Shown here in pieces: positions 1 to 5,106 of a stretch of DNA of 5,106 nt (position 1 is its first letter; every line of letters starts with the position of its first letter). Below the pieces are notes generated by a model, which had not been told where the DNA came from, ran no database searches, and saw only the letters and a program-made list of their open reading frames with translations. Origin of the DNA: Hyphomicrobiales bacterium (GTDB lineage Bacteria; Pseudomonadota; Alphaproteobacteria; Rhizobiales; JAUVMS01); contig JAUVMS010000297.1 of the NCBI GenBank assembly GCA_030600135.1, positions 1-5,106 of the forward strand, in the 5' to 3' direction. The position numbers and the translations under genes were made by a program.

Positions 1-4
1 CCGC

Positions 5-1153
5 TTACTCTTCCTCGTCGAGGCCGCCGCGCGTAAGCCGCAGGTCGCGGTGCACATAGACGCACATGATCAGCCCGAAGGCGACCATCACCGTCATCAT
101 CGCCGTGCCGCCGTAGGATACCAGCGGCAGCGGCACGCCGACCACCGGCACCACGCCCATCACCATGGCCACATTGACAAACATGTGCGAGAACACGATC
201 AGCGAGGCACCAAAGGTGACGAGGCGCGCGAAGTGATTGCGACAGCGCAAGGCCATCCAAACCAGGATGATCAACAGGCAGCCATAGAGGGCGAGCAGTG
301 CGAGACTGCCCAAAAATCCGAATTCTTCCGCCAGCATTGTAAAAATAAAGTCCGTATGTTTTTCCGGAATGAAATCAAGCTGGCTTTGGGTCCCATTCAA
401 GAAGCCCTTGCCTGATATCCCTCCTGAGCCGAGCGCAATCTTTGATTGCAAAACCTGATAGCCCTTGCCCAAAGGGTCGCGCGCTGGCTCGAGGAAAGTG
501 AGAACACGCTCTTTTTGATATGAGTGCATGTGCCCCCAAACGAACGGCGCGGCGGCAACACCGGCAACAAACACGCCGGTAAAATATATCAGTGAAACGC
601 CTGCAAGAAACATGATTGCGAGCCCGAGGACCGCGATCAGCGAGGCCGTGCCGAGGTCGGGTTGCTTGGCGATGAGCGCAACCGGCATGACAATCAGCAA
701 TAGCGGAAGGACGAGCCAGACAGGGTGAGAAATTCGCCTGACGGGAATCCATTGATAGTAGCGGGCGAGCACCAGGACAATGGCGATTTTCATCAGCTCG
801 GCTGGCTGAAAAGCCAATCCAGCGATTGAGATCCAACGCTTCGCTCCGCCCATCTCGAGCCCAAATAGAGCAACGGCGACAAGACATCCCAAGCACATGA
901 GATACACTGGATAGGCAACCGCAAGCCATGCGCGGATTGGGATCGCCGCGAACACCAGCAGCACGGCCAGGCCAGCAAGCATCCGCACGACGTGACGCTT
1001 GGCCCATGGATCATATGAACCCCCGGCGACGGAATAGAGCATGGCCGCGCCGATGCCGGCGATTGCTACCAGAAGAATGACAAGCGGCCAACTGGCGCTC
1101 CACGCCCGCGCCGCCGTATCGCTTCCATGGCTGTGTTCGGTCGTGACGGTCAT
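5..1153 (-). CDS. rodA: RodA, SEDS-family peptidoglycan glycosyltransferase
   Basis: RodA polymerises glycan strands from lipid II in the inner membrane and works as a complex with PBP2. From the ATG at 1153 the protein is 382 residues (385 from the GTG at 1162), the usual size, and consists almost entirely of membrane segments; about ten can be drawn, starting at 22-41 with LYSVAGG just after the first. SEDS signatures are visible: FQPAELMKIA (115-124), KQPDLGTA (163-170), the long periplasmic loop with GSGGISGKGFLNGTQSQLDFIPEKHTDFIFT (242-272), and GVPLPLVSYGGTAM (339-352). Asp268 in KHTDF corresponds to the catalytic Asp known in RodA homologues (Asp262 in E. coli). FtsW is the alternative family, but the side-by-side position with mrdA and the FIPEKHTDFIFTMLAEEFGF segment support RodA. 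The C-terminus is acidic (GGLDEEE). It is the last gene visible; the TAA stop is 4 nt from the window edge. Confidence 0.97.
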   Translation of the reverse strand: MTVTTEHSHGSDTAARAWSASWPLVILLVAIAGIGAAMLYSVAGGSYDPWAKRHVVRMLAGLAVLLVFAAIPIRAWLAVAYPVYLMCLGCLVAVALFGLEMGGAKRWISIAGLAFQPAELMKIAIVLVLARYYQWIPVRRISHPVWLVLPLLLIVMPVALIAKQPDLGTASLIAVLGLAIMFLAGVSLIYFTGVFVAGVAAAPFVWGHMHSYQKERVLTFLEPARDPLGKGYQVLQSKIALGSGGISGKGFLNGTQSQLDFIPEKHTDFIFTMLAEEFGFLGSLALLALYGCLLIILVWMALRCRNHFARLVTFGASLIVFSHMFVNVAMVMGVVPVVGVPLPLVSYGGTAMMTVMVAFGLIMCVYVHRDLRLTRGGLDEEE

Positions 1154-1157
1154 GCCG

Positions 1158-1166
1158 CTCACCCTT
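1158..1166 (-). promoter_or_regulatory. rodA ribosome binding site (decides the start)
   Basis: AAGGGTGAG lies before the ATG at 1151-1153, with its AAGG core 9 nt away. The other candidate, GTG at 1160-1162, overlaps the mrdA stop as GTGA but is directly next to this core, which is too close. A GGA 9 nt before the GTG keeps it possible. The site lies inside the last codons of mrdA, which fits translational coupling. Confidence 0.55.
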
Positions 1167-3036
1167 GCCGTTCCGAAAGGGGCTCAATGGACTTAGCCGG
1201 TTGATCGCTAGTCCCGGAGCCTGGCGGCGACGCGCTCTTATCATGCTGGAAAAGTAGGCTCATGACGTCGCGGACCAGGGGCGCGGCGGCTTTGGAACCA
1301 CTACCTGCATGCTCGACGATCGCGGCCACCGAGTAGCGTGGAGCCTCCGCCGGGGCGTAGCCGACGAAGAGGGAATGATCCCGTTGCCGCCATTTGAGCT
1401 GATCGTGGCGGCGTACGCGCGACAGCCGACTGACCTGTGCCGTTCCGATTTTTCCGGCCAAGGTCACACCGGCGATCGGCAGCTGTGCCACATGCCCGGT
1501 GCCGCCGACTTCATTGACCGCAGCCAGGAGCCCTTTGTGTACCAATTCGAGTGAATTTTCTTCCAGTTCGAGCGAGCGCGGCGGCTCGAAGTCCTCCCCC
1601 TCTGCCGGCAGCACCAGGCGCGGCACGACCTCACGACCGGTCGCTACGCGTGCAGTCATGACCGCGAGCTGCAGGGGTGTGGTCAGAACAAAGCCTTGGC
1701 CGATACCGGCAAGCATCGTCTCGCCTTCCACCCAGGGCTTGCCGTGGGTGCCCAGTTTCCAGCCCGGCGTCGGAATAAGGCCGCTGCTTTGCTGCGCAAG
1801 ACCGAAATCAAAACTCTGGCCGAGTCCGAGACGGCGCGCCATCGACACCAATCGATTGATGCCGAGCAATTGTGCGACGTGGTAGAAGTAGATGTCGCAC
1901 GACTCGCGCAGCGCCCGATGCAAGCGCACGACACCATGTCCACTGCGCTTCCAGCAGCCGAACGTGTGCCCGCCATATTGATAGCTTCCATTGCACCCAA
2001 AGCGCGTACTCTTCGTGATCAGTCCAGCCTCGAGTCCGGCGAGCGCGGTGACCAGCTTGAAGGTCGATCCGGGCGGATACTGGCCTTGCACGGCCTTGTT
2101 GACCATCGGATTGCCGGGCGCCTTTTCGAGCGTTTTCCATTCCTTGTGGGTTAGCCCGTCAACGATCGCGCGCGAATCGAAGATCGGTGCCGACACCAGG
2201 GACAATACCTCACCGGTCACCGCATTGATTGCCGCCAAGGCCGCGTGACGCTCGCGGGCCAGGCGATTGACGACAAGGCCTTGCAACTTTGTATCCATGG
2301 TGAGGCGGATGTCTTGCCCCGATACACTCGGTATTCTCTCCAACTGCCGAATGATGCGCCCTCTGGCATCCACCTCCCACTTCACATAGCCGCCACGCCC
2401 GCGCAATTTTTTATCCATGCCATGTTCGACACCGGCCTTGCCGACCCGCACCCCGGGCAAATGTAGCGCCGGATCCCCGTCGAACTCATAGCGCTCGACA
2501 AATCCTGTGAAACCGACGATGTGACCAAACTCACGGGTGTTTGCGTAAGTGCGGCGGGCGCGAACCACCGACTGGATTCCCGGCAATTGCGGCGCCAGCA
2601 CATTGATGCGCGCAAACTGCTTCCAATCGAGTTCTGCTTCGATGTCGATTGGCAGTAAGCGGCTCTGGCGCTCGGCAACGTCGACGATACGCCGCTGCTC
2701 TTCAATTGGCAGGGCGATGAGCTGACGCAAGCTGTATAGCACCTCATTAATGTCGCCGGCGAGGTCGGGAATGAGAACCAAGCCAAACTCTTCAATGTTG
2801 CTTGCCAGTGTCCGGCCATGGCGGTCGAAAATGCGCCCGCGCAACGGAGCCAGCGGTTGCAGATTGATCCGATTGCGATCGGCCAGGAGTCGAAATTTAC
2901 CTGCCTGGACGATCTGAGTGTCATAGAGCCGGCTGACCAAAAGCCCCATGAGCCCGGCCTTTGCAGCGCTAAGTACCAGCGCTCGCCTCGTGAACCGTGC
3001 CCCGAGATTGGGTTTATTCGTTGTTGCGCGCACCAT
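1159..3036 (-). CDS. mrdA: Penicillin-binding protein 2, elongation-specific transpeptidase
   Basis: PBP2 is the class B transpeptidase that cross-links peptidoglycan during side-wall growth, paired with RodA; it is the target of mecillinam. The protein is 625 residues, normal for the family. Seen: a basic N-terminus and one membrane anchor (about 18-36), the RGRIFDRHGRTLA motif of the pedestal (66-78), the pedestal or dimerisation region to about 240 with GVEHGMDKKLRG (202-213), then the transpeptidase domain (about 241-595). Catalytic motifs: SxxK as PPGSTFK with Ser324 and Lys327; the second motif as SCD at 379-381, as usual for PBP2; the third motif as KIGT at 529-532, where Thr or Ser is normally second. 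A Ser/Pro-rich tail (about 597-625) looks disordered. The ATG at 3036 has AGG 5 nt and GAGG 11 nt upstream; a GTG directly follows. It begins 6 nt after mreD and its TGA lies within the start region of rodA. Function is secure; the effect of Ile530 is unknown. Confidence 0.97.
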   Translation of the reverse strand: MVRATTNKPNLGARFTRRALVLSAAKAGLMGLLVSRLYDTQIVQAGKFRLLADRNRINLQPLAPLRGRIFDRHGRTLASNIEEFGLVLIPDLAGDINEVLYSLRQLIALPIEEQRRIVDVAERQSRLLPIDIEAELDWKQFARINVLAPQLPGIQSVVRARRTYANTREFGHIVGFTGFVERYEFDGDPALHLPGVRVGKAGVEHGMDKKLRGRGGYVKWEVDARGRIIRQLERIPSVSGQDIRLTMDTKLQGLVVNRLARERHAALAAINAVTGEVLSLVSAPIFDSRAIVDGLTHKEWKTLEKAPGNPMVNKAVQGQYPPGSTFKLVTALAGLEAGLITKSTRFGCNGSYQYGGHTFGCWKRSGHGVVRLHRALRESCDIYFYHVAQLLGINRLVSMARRLGLGQSFDFGLAQQSSGLIPTPGWKLGTHGKPWVEGETMLAGIGQGFVLTTPLQLAVMTARVATGREVVPRLVLPAEGEDFEPPRSLELEENSLELVHKGLLAAVNEVGGTGHVAQLPIAGVTLAGKIGTAQVSRLSRVRRHDQLKWRQRDHSLFVGYAPAEAPRYSVAAIVEHAGSGSKAAAPLVRDVMSLLFQHDKSASPPGSGTSDQPAKSIEPLSERQG

Positions 3037-3042
3037 GCCGGC

Positions 3043-3564
3043 CTAGGCCTCGCTGCCTGTCAGCTCGTCTTCAGGTTTGGTGATTGCGATGTGACTCAGA
3101 CCGAGCAACAAGCTCAGAATTGGATAGATGGCAGCCGCCAGCCCGGCCCCGAACAACATCGGTAAGAACGCCACGAGTTTAAGGAAATAAAGTGAGCCAA
3201 CCAGCCAGGCGATGGCGGTAATCGCCAAGGCAACCAGAGAATAACTCGTCCATCGCCGCAAGAGTTGTTGCGGTTGATTTGGCTTGGCCAATTGCCGCGT
3301 CATGCCATACCCGAGGAGGAAAAGAAACGACCAAAATCCAAGCGGGCCATTAACCAGGATGTCGACCAAAAGCCCTGCAACGAACACGACCGGGATAAGC
3401 ACCTGGTCGCGCGCCCGCCAAACGATGTCATGGATAACCGCGAACGCAAGTAGCGGTAGCGCAAATACGAACTCGACCGGCAGCCCCCACGGCATCGCCG
3501 ATATCAAACTGGCGGCGAGGATCAGGAAACTCCGCACCACCGTACCGAGCAGCCAATAGAGCAT
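3043..3564 (-). CDS. mreD: MreD, inner-membrane rod-shape-determining protein
   Basis: MreD is a small polytopic membrane protein that works with MreC in controlling PBP2 activity. From the ATG at 3564 it is 173 residues, a usual length, and almost wholly hydrophobic, with five or six membrane segments at about 4-24, 30-47, 55-71, 76-89, 106-127 and 131-157. The family signature is visible at 64-76: GLLVDILVNGPLG, corresponding to the G-L-x-x-D-x-x-x-x-x-P-L-G pattern of MreD. A short loop with basic and polar residues (RQLAKPNQPQQLLRR, about 90-104) sits between membrane segments, and the C-terminus is acidic (KPEDELTGSEA). The start is chosen from the GAGAGG placed 8 nt upstream; GTG at 3573 would add three residues. 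The TAG stop is 6 nt before the mrdA ATG, so the two genes are probably translationally linked. Identification rests on hydropathy, the signature and the position between mreC and mrdA. Confidence 0.95.
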   Translation of the reverse strand: MLYWLLGTVVRSFLILAASLISAMPWGLPVEFVFALPLLAFAVIHDIVWRARDQVLIPVVFVAGLLVDILVNGPLGFWSFLFLLGYGMTRQLAKPNQPQQLLRRWTSYSLVALAITAIAWLVGSLYFLKLVAFLPMLFGAGLAAAIYPILSLLLGLSHIAITKPEDELTGSEA

Positions 3565-3632
3565 CACCAGCACCTCTCAGGACCTGGTGCGCCGTCGGCT
3601 AGAGAAGGGGCTGTGTGGGCTGGCACCATCAT
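3564..3632 (-). CDS. Possible 22-residue ORF bridging mreC and mreD
   Basis: The ATG at 3630-3632 overlaps the mreC TGA in an ATGA. The frame runs 22 codons (starting MMVPAHTAP, ending GPERCW) to a TGA at 3564-3566 whose last base is the first base of the preferred mreD ATG (TGATG). A second ATG follows at once, and a GGGG lies 3-6 nt upstream of the two ATGs. There is no recognisable domain and at this length coding statistics say nothing. If translated, its more likely role is as a leader: ribosomes reading it would pass through and open the hairpin that covers the mreD ribosome binding site. It could equally be chance in a short GC-rich spacer. Confidence 0.22.
   Translation of the reverse strand: MMVPAHTAPSLADGAPGPERCW
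3565..3589 (-). promoter_or_regulatory. Hairpin over the mreD ribosome binding site
   Basis: In the transcript, CACCAG and CTGGTG form a 6-bp outer stem, and CCT and AGG form a 3-bp inner stem closed by a GAG triloop; two mismatched bases on each side (GT and TG) separate them. The structure is symmetric over 25 nt and its 3' arm ends directly before the mreD ATG. The Shine-Dalgarno sequence GAGAGG lies in the triloop and inner stem, so folding would partly hide it. This suggests that mreD translation depends on ribosomes arriving from mreC or the small ORF. The fold is read from the sequence only and its stability was not computed; there is no T-run, so it is not a terminator. Confidence 0.4.
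3573..3578 (-). promoter_or_regulatory. mreD ribosome binding site (decides the start)
   Basis: GAGAGG is 8 nt before the ATG at 3562-3564, an ideal distance. The upstream in-frame GTG at 3571-3573 overlaps this motif and so cannot use it. An in-frame GTG at 3565-3567 (5 nt away) is the only competitor. This supports an MreD of 173 residues starting MLYWLLG rather than 176. Confidence 0.7.
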
Positions 3633-4594
3633 TCGCCCCGCTTGGCCTCCTCGACTACCGATTGAGCGGGTGACGTTTGCCAGGCCCGAACGATGTCGCG
3701 CCTGGCACGCGGACGACGCACCTTTGTGTCAAATCTTGCCTGACCCAAATTCAGCGTGTCGAATTTAAGGACACTAACGAAATGCGCCTTGCCAGGCTGT
3801 GTGTGGGGCTGCACCCGAATTGATGTGCCCGACTGCTCGACGATGCCGACCCTAAGGCCGGCCGGCAGCAATCCGCCGTGCCCTGATGTGTAGACGGCGT
3901 CGCCAACCTTCGGCGTGTTGCCCGATGGCAAGAAATTCAGCTCTGGTCGATCGCTGTTGTTGCCGACGAGAATGCTTCGCACGCCGTTCTTGCCGACCAA
4001 CACCGGGATTCGGCTATTCAGATCCGTCAAGAACAAGACACGAGCCGCCTTCTCCCCGACATCGACGATGCGTCCGACAAATCCGTCACGGTCAACCACG
4101 GCCGAGCCGCTGGAGACCCCGTTGTCGCGGCCAATATTGACAAGCGCGCTGCGCATGAACGGACCGCGACCATCGGCAATCATGCGGCCCGTGACGAAAC
4201 CACGGTTGAAGTCTTTTACTCCGTTGAGGAGTTGACGGTATTCGGCGACTTGATACTCCAGGTGCATCGCCCGCGATTCCCACTGACGCAGCCGTTGGTT
4301 CTCCTGCTTCAATCTTTCGAGTTCGACAAAGAGATCGAAATAGCTCGTCAGCTGCCCGCGAACCCGGTGAAAACCGTTAGCCGGCGTCGAGGCGTGATTG
4401 ACCATTGGCACGAGGAGTTCCGTGACTGATGTTCGGGTTTTGCGGACAAGTTCGTGATCGAGCCGGCTGAGCACCATCAGAGCGGCGGACAAGAAAAGGA
4501 AAATGAGCAAAAGTCCGCCGGTTAGCCGTGACTTGCGCTCGCGAGGTGGTGGCGCGGCCCCACGCGCAAAATTGTCGTCCAGCAGTACGGTCAT
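3629..4594 (-). CDS. mreC: MreC, periplasmic rod-shape-determining protein
   Basis: MreC is a bitopic inner-membrane protein whose periplasmic domain self-assembles and contacts PBP2, switching on the RodA-PBP2 pair. The 321-residue protein has the family layout: a short Pro/Arg-rich cytoplasmic N-terminus (about 1-25), one membrane segment (about 26-43), a periplasmic helix with coiled-coil character (about 80-128, rich in Leu, Glu, Gln and Arg, for example ELERLKQENQRL), then the two-lobed beta domain (about 133-278). Typical signatures are FVTGRMI, the NIGRDNGV turn (153-160), VGRIVDVG and YTSGHGGLLPAGLRVG (235-250). A basic tail follows (KVRRPRARRD, 291-300). The ATG at 4594 is the only plausible start: the same frame is open further upstream but contains no start codon in the gap. 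A G-rich stretch (GGGGGTGG) a few bases before it could act as a ribosome binding site. It lies between mreB and mreD and its stop overlaps a possible 22-codon ORF. Confidence 0.97.
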   Translation of the reverse strand: MTVLLDDNFARGAAPPPRERKSRLTGGLLLIFLFLSAALMVLSRLDHELVRKTRTSVTELLVPMVNHASTPANGFHRVRGQLTSYFDLFVELERLKQENQRLRQWESRAMHLEYQVAEYRQLLNGVKDFNRGFVTGRMIADGRGPFMRSALVNIGRDNGVSSGSAVVDRDGFVGRIVDVGEKAARVLFLTDLNSRIPVLVGKNGVRSILVGNNSDRPELNFLPSGNTPKVGDAVYTSGHGGLLPAGLRVGIVEQSGTSIRVQPHTQPGKAHFVSVLKFDTLNLGQARFDTKVRRPRARRDIVRAWQTSPAQSVVEEAKRGE

Positions 4595-4716
4595 ACCACC
4601 CCCGGAATTGGACGCATCCGCTTCTGTGTCGGCTTCGCCCTTGATCGCCGAACCGCGGCAACTGACTTTGCACTTGGCGCCACCGCTCCGACACCGGATG
4701 CCCGGTTCTCGCTCAT
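4591..4716 (-). CDS. Possible 41-residue ORF bridging mreB and mreC
   Basis: The ATG at 4714-4716 overlaps the mreB TGA in an ATGA, and the TGA at 4591-4593 overlaps the mreC ATG in a second ATGA, so the frame exactly fills the 118-nt gap. The product would start MSENRASGVGAVAPSAK and end RPIPGVV; it is small, Arg/Lys/Ala-rich, with no membrane segment, Cys or recognisable domain. An AGG lies 5 nt before the ATG (in TTAGG), a weak ribosome binding site. Against it: all three minus-strand frames are free of stops across this GC-rich gap, so openness proves nothing, and I recognise no family. It may be a real small protein, a leader that carries ribosomes from mreB to mreC, or chance. The double overlap is the only positive evidence. 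Confidence 0.25.
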   Translation of the reverse strand: MSENRASGVGAVAPSAKSVAAVRRSRAKPTQKRMRPIPGVV

Positions 4717-5106
4717 TTCGGCCTAATCAGGAAATCTTTGTATTTCTCCAGATCCGCCATCACCATGCCGCAGCCGTCGATCACACTTTTGCGCGGATCC
4801 TGCGGGCGGTGAACGCGAACGCCGATCCTACGAGCGAGTTCGACATCGATTTTGTCCAACATGGCGCCGCCGCCCGTCAGACAGATCCCGCGATCACAAA
4901 TATCCGAGGCAAGCTCGGGCGGCATCCGCTCGAGCGTTCGCTGAATGCCGTAGGCAATATCTTCAAGCGGCTCAACCAAAGCCTCGGCAATATCGGCCGG
5001 TCCGAGAACAATCTCCGTCGGCAGCCCACGACGCATGTCGCGCCCTTTGATGTGGACGTCCACCCGTACGCCGTTGGCCTTGAATATCGCCGCGCCGACC
5101 TCGATC
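4713..5106 (-). CDS. mreB: MreB, rod-shape actin homologue (partial, C-terminal 130 residues)
   Basis: MreB is a bacterial actin that polymerises on the cytoplasmic face of the inner membrane and guides the elongasome. Only the last 130 codons and a TGA stop are in the window; the frame stays open to the edge, so the 5' end lies beyond 5106. The GTG at 5061-5063 is an internal Val codon, not a start. Seen in the visible fragment: an IKGRD segment (fragment residues 19-23) followed by GLP, an AEALVEP helix (40-46), MPPELASDI (61-69), and the nucleotide-binding LTGGGAML loop (76-83). These match the MreB C-terminal subdomain in order and spacing. The last 35 residues are unusual: where the family usually has a G-T-G near the end (as in ALGTG), this protein has IDGCG (109-113), and it ends in FLIRPK. 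It is the first gene of the cluster and its stop overlaps a possible small ORF by ATGA. Family assignment is firm; whether this is the main MreB or a paralogue cannot be told. Confidence 0.95.
   Translation of the reverse strand, partial: IEVGAAIFKANGVRVDVHIKGRDMRRGLPTEIVLGPADIAEALVEPLEDIAYGIQRTLERMPPELASDICDRGICLTGGGAMLDKIDVELARRIGVRVHRPQDPRKSVIDGCGMVMADLEKYKDFLIRPK

Noticed and set aside
50..415. Plus-strand open frame of 121 codons, very rich in His, opposite rodA
   Set aside because: It lies wholly antisense to the conserved rodA sequence. The His runs arise from reading the opposite strand of codons for the hydrophobic and Met/Val-rich membrane segments, and no ribosome binding site or domain is seen.
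1499..2466. Several long plus-strand and alternate-frame open stretches across mrdA
   Set aside because: They are shadows of a GC-rich conserved gene. The PBP2 frame carries all catalytic motifs in order; the others have low-complexity or meaningless translations.
3040..3049. Perfect 10-bp palindrome GGCCTAGGCC over the mreD stop
   Set aside because: It is too short and has no spacer for a useful RNA hairpin. It is partly fixed by the Glu-Ala-stop codons, and no T-run follows, so it is not a terminator.
4377..4694. Minus-strand open frame of 105 codons from a GTG across the mreB-mreC gap into mreC
   Set aside because: It runs out of frame over the conserved membrane segment and N-terminus of MreC, and its Arg/Gly/Ser-rich translation has no recognisable pattern.
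4650..4708. 6-bp inverted repeat GAACCG/CGGTTC in the mreB-mreC gap as a terminator or attenuator
   Set aside because: The arms are about 40 nt apart with no extension and no T-run, which is expected by chance in GC-rich DNA.
4595..4712. N-terminal extension of MreC through the gap
   Set aside because: The mreC frame is open here, but no ATG, GTG or TTG occurs in it, and the ATG at 4594 gives a normal MreC N-terminus.
5061..5063. GTG as a start codon for a short MreB-like protein
   Set aside because: The frame continues upstream with MreB-like sequence (IEVGAAIF) to the window edge, so this GTG is an internal Val codon.

Overview
The window is a single minus-strand gene cluster for rod-shape cell-wall synthesis (elongasome). 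Read in transcription order, from high to low coordinates, it holds the 3' part of mreB, then mreC, mreD, mrdA (PBP2) and rodA (mrdB). The gene order, the GC-rich sequence and the style of the proteins (for example the PBP2 end with EHAGSGSKAAAP and the RodA end with LIMCVYVHRD) fit an alphaproteobacterium. I cannot name a genus. There is no sign of mobile DNA, RNA genes, CRISPR or horizontal transfer, and coding density is close to 100%.

Layout: 5106-4713 is the MreB C-terminus (the gene starts outside the window). 4712-4595 is a 118-nt gap containing a possible 41-codon ORF that touches both neighbours. 4594-3629 is mreC. 3628-3565 is a 64-nt gap with a possible 22-codon ORF and a hairpin over the mreD ribosome binding site. 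3564-3043 is mreD (I prefer the ATG at 3564 over the GTG at 3573). 3036-1159 is mrdA. 1153-5 is rodA (I prefer the ATG at 1153 over the GTG at 1162). Four bases remain after the rodA stop, so no terminator can be judged. No internal promoter was recognised; the close packing suggests one polycistronic message.

How the genes work together (established for the families): MreB filaments under the inner membrane orient the synthesis machinery, MreC and MreD link MreB to the periplasm and activate PBP2, and RodA (SEDS glycosyltransferase) with PBP2 (transpeptidase) polymerise and cross-link lateral-wall peptidoglycan.

This is largely an ordinary housekeeping locus. Points worth a second look are a KIGT instead of KTGT/KSGT third active-site motif in PBP2, two mini-ORFs that bridge the mreB-mreC and mreC-mreD gaps with exact stop/start overlaps, a hairpin that buries the mreD Shine-Dalgarno sequence, and a rather divergent MreB C-terminus. 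None of these amounts to a new system on the present evidence.
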